Source: Moritella sp. 5 (lineage in GTDB: Bacteria; Pseudomonadota; Gammaproteobacteria; Enterobacterales; Moritellaceae). Taken from it: a DNA stretch of 64,000 bases. Each line of letters opens with the position of its first letter. Position 1 is the stretch's first letter. Below the pieces are notes generated by a model. It worked only from the letters and a program-made list of their open reading frames with translations, was not told the origin of the DNA and searched no databases. This document shows, in pieces, positions 25,312 to 34,826 of the stretch. A program made the translations under genes and the position numbers. The stretch is from the NCBI RefSeq assembly GCF_018219455.1, contig NZ_CP056122.1, positions 4,806,001 through 4,870,000 on the forward strand. The letters are read 5' to 3'.

Positions 25312-25617
25312 ATGAGTAATTCATCAGACAAGTTAAGTGCAAGCCATCGAGCTATGCTCATTGGTGCAATGGCTGGCGGTGGAGCTTCATTAGCTGGCCA
25401 ATGGCGTGATCACCAAAATGGGACATTAGCAACCAATGATGTCGCGATGAATGCTGCAAAATCGGCAATTAAGGCGGGGGCTATCAGTGGAACATCTACC
25501 TATATAGCCGAAAATATGGCAGGTCGGCCAGCATTATCTTTATTCACAATATTAAGTGTAGGCGCAGCTGGCTTATACATGATAGATCAAATGTCGGAAA
25601 GGAAAAAACATGAATAA
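25312..25617 (+). CDS. Small Gly/Ala-rich membrane protein of the metal cluster
   Basis: A 101-residue protein with hydrophobic segments at about 14-27 (MLIGAMAGGGASLAG) and 76-92 (LFTILSVGAAGLYMI) and glycine-rich turns. It is 3 bp from the preceding stop and overlaps the next gene by 8 bp, so it is firmly part of the operon. No known domain is recognised. Confidence 0.65.
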   Translation: MSNSSDKLSASHRAMLIGAMAGGGASLAGQWRDHQNGTLATNDVAMNAAKSAIKAGAISGTSTYIAENMAGRPALSLFTILSVGAAGLYMIDQMSERKKHE

Positions 25618-25900
25618 TAAACCACCTTATTCACCTTATTACGGTTATCCGCAAGGTGAAGTGAAACAGGCTCCTAGTTACAAGCAACAAAACAATAAAA
25701 CCCACTTTGCCATGGGTCTTGCAGCTGGTGCTGCCGTTGCTTATTTATTATCTAATAAAAAATTCCAACAGGGTGTTAGCTCAACAGGCGAAAAGGCATG
25801 GTCAGCTGTGCGTGGTGAAGTCGAAGAGTTAAAAGAACGTCTAGAAGACACACAAGCAGAATTAGATTACTACCGTAACTTAAATAAAGGCGAAAAATGA
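25610..25900 (+). CDS. YtxH-like membrane protein with coiled coil
   Basis: A 96-residue protein. A Pro/Tyr-rich start (PPYSPYYGYPQGE) is followed by one YtxH-type membrane segment AMGLAAGAAVAYLLSNKKF and then an acidic coiled coil VEELKERLEDTQAELDYY. The segment is nearly the same as that of the repeat protein at 24523 (AALLLSNENV versus AYLLSNKKF), so the two are paralogues in this part. It overlaps the ATPase gene by 4 bp (ATGA). Confidence 0.72.
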   Translation: MNNKPPYSPYYGYPQGEVKQAPSYKQQNNKTHFAMGLAAGAAVAYLLSNKKFQQGVSSTGEKAWSAVRGEVEELKERLEDTQAELDYYRNLNKGEK

Positions 25901-27957
25901 TCGACTTGGTCGTTAAGCACCACTTGTCAGGACGTATCCGTTTTAAAGTACCAGCTCTGCGCCAACACTCTGATATTGAAGAGTGGATTAAGCAAAGTTT
26001 ACTCGCAATCCAAGGGATCAGTGATGTACGAATAAATCAAGCGGCTGCATCTATTATCGTGCATTATGATACGCAAATATTGCATGTAGATACTCTCGAA
26101 GCTCGTTTAGCACAACTTGATTTTACTCAAGCAGAACAAACTGAAACAGAGCATCAATATACGCGTGGCGACATTGCCATGAATGTTATTGGTACACTTT
26201 CAACCGCTTTATTACCAAATAAGTGGGGCGCACTAACAACCGCAACACTGGTGGCACCGACCCTCTTTGAAGGCATTAATGAGATCAAAGAGAAGCGTAT
26301 TTCTGTTGAGGTTTTAGATGCTATTGCTGTTGGCTTATCCATCTGGCGTGGGGACTATAAAACAGCGATGGTCACGCAAAGCTTAATCAGCTTAGGCGAG
26401 TATATGGAACAGAAAACCTGCCGAAACAGTGATCAACTACTGGCTGAACTCATGCATCCTCAACAATCTGTCGTGTGGCGTATTGACGAATCAGGAAAAA
26501 TCCAAGTTAACTCAGATGAACTTATTACTGGCGATATAATTGAGCTTGCTCCAGGTAATGCAATTCCCATCGACGGTACTGTAATATCAGGTGCTGCACT
26601 GATTAACCAATCAGCCCTTACTGGTGAAAATGTTCCTGTTAGACGTGAAGAGGATGCCATTGTTTATTCCGGCTCTAGTGTATACGAAGGTACGATTAAA
26701 GTACGTGTCGATAAAATCGGAAGCGAAGCAACCACAGCAAAAATTGCACAGTTAATTTACGATTCGCTAAGCGAAAAAAGTGAAACTCAGCAAGTCACTC
26801 AAGAGATGGCAGATCGCCGCGTTAAAATCACCTTAGGTATCGGGGCTGCAGTGTTTGCTCTAACTCAAGATATTAATCGCGTTGCTTCAGTTTTTCTTGT
26901 CGATTACTCCTGTGCTCTAAAACTAAGTACACCAGTTACATTTAAGTCGATAATGTATCGAGCTGCACAAAATGGTATTTTACTCAAAGGCGGCAGCGCG
27001 ATTGAAAAAATAGTCAAAGTTGATACTTGTGTATTTGATAAGACTGGCACCTTAACGTACGGTGATATGGAAGTGACAGATGTTGTGCCGTTTTGCCAAA
27101 ACAACGATGCCCGTGATTTATTGGCAATTGCAGCGTCTGTAGAAGAGCACAGTAATCACCCATTATCACAGTCCGTGGTCAATGCAGCAAAACACAATAA
27201 ACTCCCACATATTGAACACGGTGAAGTGGAATATGTTATTGCCCATGGCCTTAAAAGTACTCTCAATGGGCACTGTCTTGTTATGGGTAGCCGTCACTTC
27301 CTTGAAGCACATAAAAATGTAGACTTTATTCCATTTGAAGAGCACATTCGTAAACTTGAAGAAATGGGGCGTCATTTAGTTTTCATTTCCCATCAAGGTA
27401 AGCTTATTGGAATGATTGGGTTACGTGATCATTTGCGTGAAGACGTAAAAGATACACTAAATAAGCTACGCCACTTAGGGATTAAAGAGCTAATCATGAT
27501 CTCTGGTGATCGCGCTTATAAGGCACAAACACTTGCAGATGAACTCAAACTTGATCGCGTTTATGCCGAAGCTACACCTAAAAGCAAAGCCAGTATTATT
27601 GAGCAACTCAAACAAGCTGGTAAAACAGTGATGTTTATTGGTGATGGCGTCAATGATGCGCCCGCATTAACTGCTGCCGATGTTGGTATTGCTATGTCTA
27701 AAGGCACAGAACTAGCAAGGCAAGCCGCTGATGTAGTGTTATTAAAAGATACGCTTTATGGTGTCGCTGAAACACGCCAATTGGCACAAATTGCAATGTC
27801 GATGATCAACTCAAACATTAAAGCCGCTGAATATGTTAACAGCGGTATTATGTTAGCAGCAGCGCTCGGAATGCTAAGCCCCGCGATGAGTGCACTACTT
27901 CATAACGGTACCACCCTCGCGATCCTTGCTCGTTCCGCGGCATTAAAGAATGGCTAG
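25897..27957 (+). CDS. P1B-type metal ATPase with S-C-A motif (FezB-like)
   Basis: A 686-residue P-type ATPase. An N-terminal HMA_2 domain without CxxC (HHLSGRIRFK) comes first, then membrane helices, the actuator loop with TGENVP, the phosphorylated D381 in DKTGTLTYGD, the P1B-specific HP of SNHPLSQS and the hinge GDGVNDAPAL (D583, D587). The membrane metal site that reads CPC or SPC in copper, zinc and cobalt pumps is here DYSCALKLSTP (S338-C339-A340). This is unlike those classes and fits the unusual ATPases of ferrosome-forming clusters (FezB, class P1B-6), reported to load iron into vesicles. That assignment is inferred from gene company and motif, not from a search. Last gene of a coupled operon. 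Confidence 0.85.
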   Translation: MIDLVVKHHLSGRIRFKVPALRQHSDIEEWIKQSLLAIQGISDVRINQAAASIIVHYDTQILHVDTLEARLAQLDFTQAEQTETEHQYTRGDIAMNVIGTLSTALLPNKWGALTTATLVAPTLFEGINEIKEKRISVEVLDAIAVGLSIWRGDYKTAMVTQSLISLGEYMEQKTCRNSDQLLAELMHPQQSVVWRIDESGKIQVNSDELITGDIIELAPGNAIPIDGTVISGAALINQSALTGENVPVRREEDAIVYSGSSVYEGTIKVRVDKIGSEATTAKIAQLIYDSLSEKSETQQVTQEMADRRVKITLGIGAAVFALTQDINRVASVFLVDYSCALKLSTPVTFKSIMYRAAQNGILLKGGSAIEKIVKVDTCVFDKTGTLTYGDMEVTDVVPFCQNNDARDLLAIAASVEEHSNHPLSQSVVNAAKHNKLPHIEHGEVEYVIAHGLKSTLNGHCLVMGSRHFLEAHKNVDFIPFEEHIRKLEEMGRHLVFISHQGKLIGMIGLRDHLREDVKDTLNKLRHLGIKELIMISGDRAYKAQTLADELKLDRVYAEATPKSKASIIEQLKQAGKTVMFIGDGVNDAPALTAADVGIAMSKGTELARQAADVVLLKDTLYGVAETRQLAQIAMSMINSNIKAAEYVNSGIMLAAALGMLSPAMSALLHNGTTLAILARSAALKNG

Positions 27958-27976
27958 CACTTAATTACTATCAAAA

Positions 27977-28025
27977 AATAAATACCACATAAAATATATC
28001 CAATATTTATTATGTGGTATTTATT
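27977..28025. terminator. 16-bp perfect hairpin after the ATPase operon
   Basis: Arms 27977-27992 (AATAAATACCACATAA) and 28010-28025 (exact reverse complement) with a 17-base AT loop. It is AT-rich and lacks a clean T-run, so it may be an mRNA-end hairpin or an operator for the glutaredoxin gene that begins 57 bp later. Confidence 0.55.
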
Positions 28026-28082
28026 CGAACGAATATGCTAGCATTACACTCCATTATTAGCCCTCTTAACAGGACCATATTC

Positions 28083-28442
28083 ATGAAAGTTATTCGCTGG
28101 CTACTAGGCCGTCTAATTTTAACGCTTAATTTCATCTTCACGCCAAAAAGCATGAAACGCCCAGCTGATGCACAAGCAAAAGTTGATAGCGAGATCAATA
28201 ACATGTCACTTTACCAATTTGAAGCTTGCCCATTTTGTGTAAAAGTACGTCGTAGCATGAAGCGTTTAAACTTAGATATCACCGTACGCGATGCTAAAAA
28301 CGATGCGACATTTGGTAACGAGCTAGAGCAACAAGGCGGTCGCCGTAAAGTACCTTGCCTACGTATTGAAGAAAATGGTCAAGTGCAATGGATGTATGAA
28401 TCAAATGACATCATTGCGCATTTAGAAAAGAAATTTGCTTAA
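28083..28442 (+). CDS. Membrane-anchored glutaredoxin family protein
   Basis: A 119-residue protein. An N-terminal hydrophobic segment (VIRWLLGRLILTLNFIF) precedes a glutaredoxin domain with the active-site CPFC (in FEACPFCVKVRR), the cis-Pro in KVPCLRI and the C-terminal helix SNDIIAHLEK. Such proteins use glutathione to reduce disulfides or bind Fe-S clusters. The ATG at 28083 has AGGA upstream; a longer frame from 28014 runs through the hairpin and is rejected. An intrinsic terminator follows. Confidence 0.88.
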   Translation: MKVIRWLLGRLILTLNFIFTPKSMKRPADAQAKVDSEINNMSLYQFEACPFCVKVRRSMKRLNLDITVRDAKNDATFGNELEQQGGRRKVPCLRIEENGQVQWMYESNDIIAHLEKKFA

Positions 28443-28477
28443 TTAAATGGCGCCCATCCAAGTTAATTAATGTATGA

Positions 28478-28507
28478 AAAGCCTGATAACAATATCAGGC
28501 TTTTTTA
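28478..28507 (+). terminator. Intrinsic terminator after the glutaredoxin gene
   Basis: AAAGCCTGAT and ATCAGGCTTT arms with a short loop, followed by a run of T. Classic rho-independent form. Confidence 0.9.
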
Positions 28508-28587
28508 TGATAAATAAAATCATCTCGCCGTAATAACCCAACATACCAGCCATTCGATTTCAATTTTAACCTAATCACTACGAATAC

Positions 28588-28626
28588 CCTCACATTATTA
28601 CCATATAGTAAAAGTAATTTACTATA
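28588..28626. promoter_or_regulatory. Putative LysR operator, copy 2 (before adhC)
   Basis: TATAGTAAA (28604-28612) and TTTACTATA (28618-28626) form a perfect palindrome. The core AGTAAA-N5-TTTACT and the preceding ACATTATTA match the site upstream of the LysR gene at 19007, exactly 9600 bp away. It lies about 105 bp before the adhC start, a usual LysR activation distance. Confidence 0.65.
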
Positions 28627-28713
28627 TTATAGGATTATCAATATCTGAGAAATAACTATAATGGCTCCAACAAAACGAGGGACCTCAGTGTTACCTCCCG
28701 ACTGACAGTATAA

Positions 28714-29859
<1,146 letters not shown>

Positions 29860-29945
29860 TATCTTTGGTAAAAATAATATCGTTGGTGATCGAACCTTCG
29901 ATAAGTCATACATCTAGCCGTCATAAATTAACAACTTTATGGCGA

Positions 29946-29984
29946 CGCCTTCACACCTTATTAAACGTGTGAAGGCGGCTTTTA
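29946..29984 (+). terminator. Terminator after adhC
   Basis: CGCCTTCACAC (29946-29956) pairs perfectly with GTGTGAAGGCG (29967-29977), followed by GCTTTTAATT. Confidence 0.88.
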
Positions 29985-30025
29985 ATTGTCAAAATTTTTA
30001 TATTAAATCGTGAGCAGGTATCGTT

Positions 30026-30355
30026 ATGGGTTGGTTATTTCTTTTATTAGGCGTATTGGCAGAAGCCACATCACACGTAGCACTGAAAGCAACCAATGGA
30101 TTTAGCAACTTCTGGCCCAGTGTCATTGTTATCTTTGGCCACCTACTCGCCTTTTTATTTTTAGGGCAAGCCGTTAAAAATTTACCCGTGGGTATTGTGC
30201 ATGCATCATGGGCTGGATTAGCGATTATTTTGGTTACCTATATGTCGAGCTTAGTCTACAAACAACACCTCGATACTAAAGTTTGGATCGGCATGTTATT
30301 TATCGCAGTCGGCATTGCCTTAATCAATCTGTCATCGACCCCACACTCCCATTAA
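30026..30355 (+). CDS. Small multidrug resistance (SMR) family transporter
   Basis: A 109-residue four-helix SMR protein. The essential membrane glutamate is E13 in GVLAEATSHVALKAT, and helix 3 has the family pattern GIVHASWAGLAIILV (canonical avYa.WaG.G). Members act as dimers that exchange protons for cationic drugs, guanidinium or polyamines. The WAG-L sequence is slightly divergent, so substrate class (EmrE, SugE or SpeG type) is unclear. It is monocistronic after the adhC terminator. Confidence 0.88.
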   Translation: MGWLFLLLGVLAEATSHVALKATNGFSNFWPSVIVIFGHLLAFLFLGQAVKNLPVGIVHASWAGLAIILVTYMSSLVYKQHLDTKVWIGMLFIAVGIALINLSSTPHSH

Positions 30356-30424
30356 GCTGTTTTACTAACAGTTTCCAGCACTTTTTTGTGTGTTGTGACA
30401 GAGTAAAGTATGAAAGCAGTTTAA

Positions 30425-31108
<684 letters not shown>

Positions 31109-31167
31109 GCAAAAATAAAGTATAGTTTCTCGTCATTTTTTAGACTTAATTCACTGGGAGTTCCTGC

Positions 31168-31443
31168 ATGGCACGCGTAACCGTAGAAGATGCTGTACAA
31201 CAGGTTGGTAACCGTTTCGACCTAATATTAATGGCGGCACGTCGCGCTCGTCAATTACAGATTCATGGTAAAGAACCTCTAGTAGCACCGGAGAATGATA
31301 AACCGACTGTAATCGCCCTTCGTGAAATTGAAGCGGGTCTAATTAGCAACGAATTAATGGATGCTGGCGACCGTCAAGAGCAGCAAGAGCACGAAGCACA
31401 GCAAATTGCAGCAGTAGCAGCAATCGCTGAAGGCCGTGGCTAA
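31168..31443 (+). CDS. rpoZ: RNA polymerase omega subunit
   Basis: A 91-residue omega subunit: [30 protein letters not shown] is the nearly invariant N-terminus, [10 protein letters not shown] follows. CTGGGAG gives a ribosome site. It helps assemble RNA polymerase and shapes the ppGpp site made by the spoT product. A strong terminator follows, so here spoT is not simply read through. Confidence 0.98.
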   Translation: MARVTVEDAVQQVGNRFDLILMAARRARQLQIHGKEPLVAPENDKPTVIALREIEAGLISNELMDAGDRQEQQEHEAQQIAAVAAIAEGRG

Positions 31444-31471
31444 TACCTAATCATCTTTTCGATGATTTTAT

Positions 31472-31498
31472 AAAAAAGGTGCAATATGCACCTTTTTT
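31472..31498 (+). terminator. Strong terminator between rpoZ and spoT
   Basis: AAAAAAGGTGCA-TA-TGCACCTTTTTT is a perfect palindromic intrinsic terminator. About 200 bp separate it from the spoT start, so spoT probably has a promoter of its own. Confidence 0.92.
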
Positions 31499-31699
31499 AA
31501 TGCCTATGATCCACCCAAAAATGGTCTTTATGGGTTTTTATATATGTTTAAACTAAAAATCCCGAAGCTGCTGATTCTAGATTGAGTTGGCATAAATATT
31601 AAGAAGATATAAATTTAAAGGTGCAATTAGCTCCACTTTTGATTATCTTGCTAATATTATCACCTTATTTATATCAACTTTTTAGTGACGAGGCAGTAC

Positions 31700-33820
31700 T
31701 TGCATATATTCGCAAATTTAAAAGCAACGACATCAACCTACCTATCGGTTGAACAAGTCGAACTCATTGAACATGCTTATTTAGTCGCGCGGGAAGCGCA
31801 TCTACCTCAAAAGAGAAGCACGGGTGAACCTTACATTATTCACCCAGTTGCCGTTGCTGAAATTCTTGCTGATATGCGCCTCGATCATAAAACCATTATG
31901 GCGGCACTGCTCCATGATGTGATTGAAGATACAGAAACAACCCAAGAAGACCTTGCGTCATTATTCGGTGATACCGTTGCTGAATTAGTGGAAGGTGTTT
32001 CTAAACTTGATAAGCTTAAATTCCGCGATCGCAAAGAAGCACAAGCGGAAAACTTCCGTAAAATGTTCATGGCGATGGTACAAGATATACGCGTTATCTT
32101 AATCAAACTGGCCGATCGTACCCATAACATGCGAACCCTTGGTGCCTTAAGACCAGACAAACGCCGTCGTATCGCCAGTGAAACCTTGGAAATTTTTGCG
32201 CCGATCGCTAACCGCCTTGGTATTCATAATATTAAAAATGAATTAGAGGAATTAGGGCTAGAGGCCATGTACCCAATGCGTTACCGAATCCTGACTGAAT
32301 CGGTAAAATCAGCACGTGGTAATCGCAAAGAAGTGATGTCTAACATCCGCCAAGAAATTGAAGGCCGTTTAGTTGAAGCAGGCGTCCCTGCGAAAACAGA
32401 TGGTCGTGAAAAACTCATCTTTAGTATCTACAACAAGATGAAAAAGAAACGCGTCCAGTTCCATGAAGTTGTTGATATTTACGCATTCAGGATCATCGTT
32501 GACGACCTTGATACTTGCTACCGTGTACTGGGTCAAATGCACAGTTTGTACAAACCAAAGATAAGGCGCTTTAAAGATTACATAGCCATTCCAAAAACCA
32601 ATGGCTATCAATCTTTACATACCTCATTAGTGGGTCCACACGGAGTGCCACTTGAGATCCAAATCCGCACTAAAGATATGGACCTTATGGCTGACCGTGG
32701 TGTTGCTGCACATTGGTCATACAAACAAGGCGCAGACAAAATTAATACCAATGCACAATTACGTGCACAGAAGTGGATGCAAAGCTTACTCGAATTACAG
32801 CAAAGTGCTGGTTCGTCATTTGAATTTATTGAAAGTGTGAAAACTGATCTGTTTCCAGATGAAATTTATGTTTTCACACCGAAAGGTAAGATCATCGAGC
32901 TACCACGTGGTGCGACACCCGTAGACGTCGCTTATTCAATCCATACCGATGTTGGTCATACTTGTGTTGGTGCCCGTGTTAATCGCCAGCCACATGCGCT
33001 AAGCCAACCATTGAAAAATGGTCAAACAGTTGAGATTATTACCGCGCCAGGTGCGCGACCAAATGCAGCATGGTTAAACTTTATTGTCACAGGAAGAGCC
33101 CGCGCTCGTGTCCGTCAGCAATTGAAAAACATGCGTACCGAAGATTCAATCATTCTAGGTCGTCGTTTATTAAATCACGCATTAAGCGGTGTTAAAGTCG
33201 ATGACATTGACATCGAAAACTTAAACCAAGTACTCGAAGATACCAAGTGTGAAAATTTAGATGCCCTGCTTATCGAGATCGGTCTCGGTAACATGATGAG
33301 CATCCTGATTGCCCGCCGCCTGCAAGGTCGTGTTGATGAACTGACCGACCTTTCACCACGCTCGGAAGAAGATAAAATGCCAATTAAGGGCGCTGAGGGC
33401 ATGCTAGTTAGTTTTGCGAACTGCTGTCATCCGATTCCAGGTGACCCAATTGTTGCCCACTTAAGTCCTGGCAAAGGTTTAGTTGTGCATATTGAAACCT
33501 GTCGTAATATTCACGGTTATCAAAATGAACCGGACCGCTATATCCCTGTGGAATGGGATGACAATATTGATCCAAGCCAAGAGTTTAAAACCGAGATCCG
33601 TATTCAAGTTGTTAATCACCAAGGTGTATTAGCAAAATTGACCAATACTGTAGCATCGACAGGCGCCAATATTCATAACATTGTTACCGATGAAAAGGAT
33701 GCTCGTGTTTATAACGTTGATATACTCATTACCGCAAAAAACCGTAAACATGTAGCAGATGTAATGAAGAAGATACGCACCCTGCAGGATGTACTAAAAA
33801 TATCACGCAGTTATAATTAA
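31700..33820 (+). CDS. spoT: Bifunctional (p)ppGpp synthetase/hydrolase SpoT
   Basis: A 706-residue RelA/SpoT protein with an HD hydrolase domain intact (AALLHDVIEDT, LIKLADRTHNMRTL), a synthetase domain (KTNGYQSLHTS), a TGS domain (IYVFTPKGKIIELPRGATPVD), a zinc-finger/CC region (SFANCCHPIPGDPIV) and a C-terminal ACT domain. It hydrolyses ppGpp and makes it under starvation. The TTG at 31700 is chosen because GAGG lies 7 bases upstream and the resulting start M-H-I-F-A-N-L aligns with the E. coli SpoT start M-Y-L-F-E-S-L, which also uses TTG. A GTG at 31685 would precede the ribosome site. Confidence 0.96.
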   Translation: MHIFANLKATTSTYLSVEQVELIEHAYLVAREAHLPQKRSTGEPYIIHPVAVAEILADMRLDHKTIMAALLHDVIEDTETTQEDLASLFGDTVAELVEGVSKLDKLKFRDRKEAQAENFRKMFMAMVQDIRVILIKLADRTHNMRTLGALRPDKRRRIASETLEIFAPIANRLGIHNIKNELEELGLEAMYPMRYRILTESVKSARGNRKEVMSNIRQEIEGRLVEAGVPAKTDGREKLIFSIYNKMKKKRVQFHEVVDIYAFRIIVDDLDTCYRVLGQMHSLYKPKIRRFKDYIAIPKTNGYQSLHTSLVGPHGVPLEIQIRTKDMDLMADRGVAAHWSYKQGADKINTNAQLRAQKWMQSLLELQQSAGSSFEFIESVKTDLFPDEIYVFTPKGKIIELPRGATPVDVAYSIHTDVGHTCVGARVNRQPHALSQPLKNGQTVEIITAPGARPNAAWLNFIVTGRARARVRQQLKNMRTEDSIILGRRLLNHALSGVKVDDIDIENLNQVLEDTKCENLDALLIEIGLGNMMSILIARRLQGRVDELTDLSPRSEEDKMPIKGAEGMLVSFANCCHPIPGDPIVAHLSPGKGLVVHIETCRNIHGYQNEPDRYIPVEWDDNIDPSQEFKTEIRIQVVNHQGVLAKLTNTVASTGANIHNIVTDEKDARVYNVDILITAKNRKHVADVMKKIRTLQDVLKISRSYN

Positions 33821-33870
33821 GCATTCAATGAACAATGTGAATGTATGTATAACAAAGTGCTAGTTTGCTG

Positions 33871-33904
33871 ATAACGAAGCCGTTGTAAAATACGGCTTCG
33901 TTAT
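33871..33904 (+). terminator. Hairpin after spoT
   Basis: ATAACGAAGCCG (33871-33882) and CGGCTTCGTTAT (33893-33904) form a perfect 12-bp stem. The tail is ATAAAC without a T-run. Confidence 0.6.
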
Positions 33905-34013
33905 ATAAACGCCATTCAACCGACCCAGACCCGCCTAAGCTAAGTTCAGATATTCGCATTAGCCCGTGATTTGGGTATAATACCTCGCCAATTAAATCTG
34001 ATAGAGTAAGACC

Positions 34014-34700
34014 ATGACCCCAGAACGTCTCGAACGCATCACTAAAATGCTCCAACACCGCCAACCAGATCTTACTGTTTGTATGGAATCTGTGCATAAA
34101 CCACATAACCTTGCAGCCGTAGTAAGAACTTGCGATGCAGTTGGTGTCAACAATGTTCACGCGGTATGGTCTGTACGTCCAACAAAGGTATCTGGAGGCA
34201 CTGCAACAGGTAGCCAAAACTGGGTAAAAGTACACTCTCACGATAACATTGCTGAAGCAATCAAAGAATTAAAAGCCCAAGGCATGCAAGTACTTGCAAC
34301 TAACCTGTCTGATACTGCTGTTGATTTCCGTGAAATTGACTACACCAAACCAACTGCGATCTTAATGGGTCAAGAAAAGACTGGTATCAGTGCAGAAGCA
34401 TTGGCACTTGCCGATCAAGATATCATCATCCCTATGGTTGGTATGGTGCAATCGTTAAATGTATCAGTAGCAACTGCGACGATCTTATATGAAGCACAGC
34501 GTCAACGTGACAATGCTGGCATGTACCAAGGCGAAAGCAAACTATCCGCTGAAGAACAGCACAAAATCTACTTTGAAGGTGGCCACCCTATCTATGCAAA
34601 AGCATGTAAACGTAAAGGTTTAGCTTACCCAGCATTAGATGAAGAAGGTCAAATTGTTGCTGACGAATCGTGGTGGGATGCACTGCGTAGTTCAAACTAG
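34014..34700 (+). CDS. trmH: tRNA (guanosine(18)-2'-O)-methyltransferase
   Basis: A 228-residue SPOUT methyltransferase that methylates G18 of the tRNA D-loop. MTPERLERITKMLQHRQPDL is the family opening. The knot motifs NLAAVVRTCDAVGV, AILMGQEKTGIS and IPMVGMVQSLNVSVATA are intact. It sits between spoT and recG as in related genomes. Confidence 0.96.
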   Translation: MTPERLERITKMLQHRQPDLTVCMESVHKPHNLAAVVRTCDAVGVNNVHAVWSVRPTKVSGGTATGSQNWVKVHSHDNIAEAIKELKAQGMQVLATNLSDTAVDFREIDYTKPTAILMGQEKTGISAEALALADQDIIIPMVGMVQSLNVSVATATILYEAQRQRDNAGMYQGESKLSAEEQHKIYFEGGHPIYAKACKRKGLAYPALDEEGQIVADESWWDALRSSN

Positions 34701-34715
34701 AGCGACTTAAATTAT

Positions 34716-34744
34716 GCTTTGCATTTAATGAAATAATGCAAAGC
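34716..34744 (+). terminator. Hairpin after trmH
   Basis: GCTTTGCATT (34716-34725) and AATGCAAAGC (34735-34744) form a perfect 10-bp stem with a 9-base loop. There is no T-run. Confidence 0.5.
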
Positions 34745-34826
34745 TAGCATGCTCCATATCGTAGTAGCTTGAGTATAAATCTTCTGATAATATATGTTTA
34801 TATGTACAGTAGATTCGAGAGTGATT

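Noticed and set aside
33825-34241. 138-codon frame on the minus strand between spoT and trmH
   Set aside because: It lies mostly antisense to trmH, is Cys/Trp-rich in an unnatural way, and has no ribosome site.
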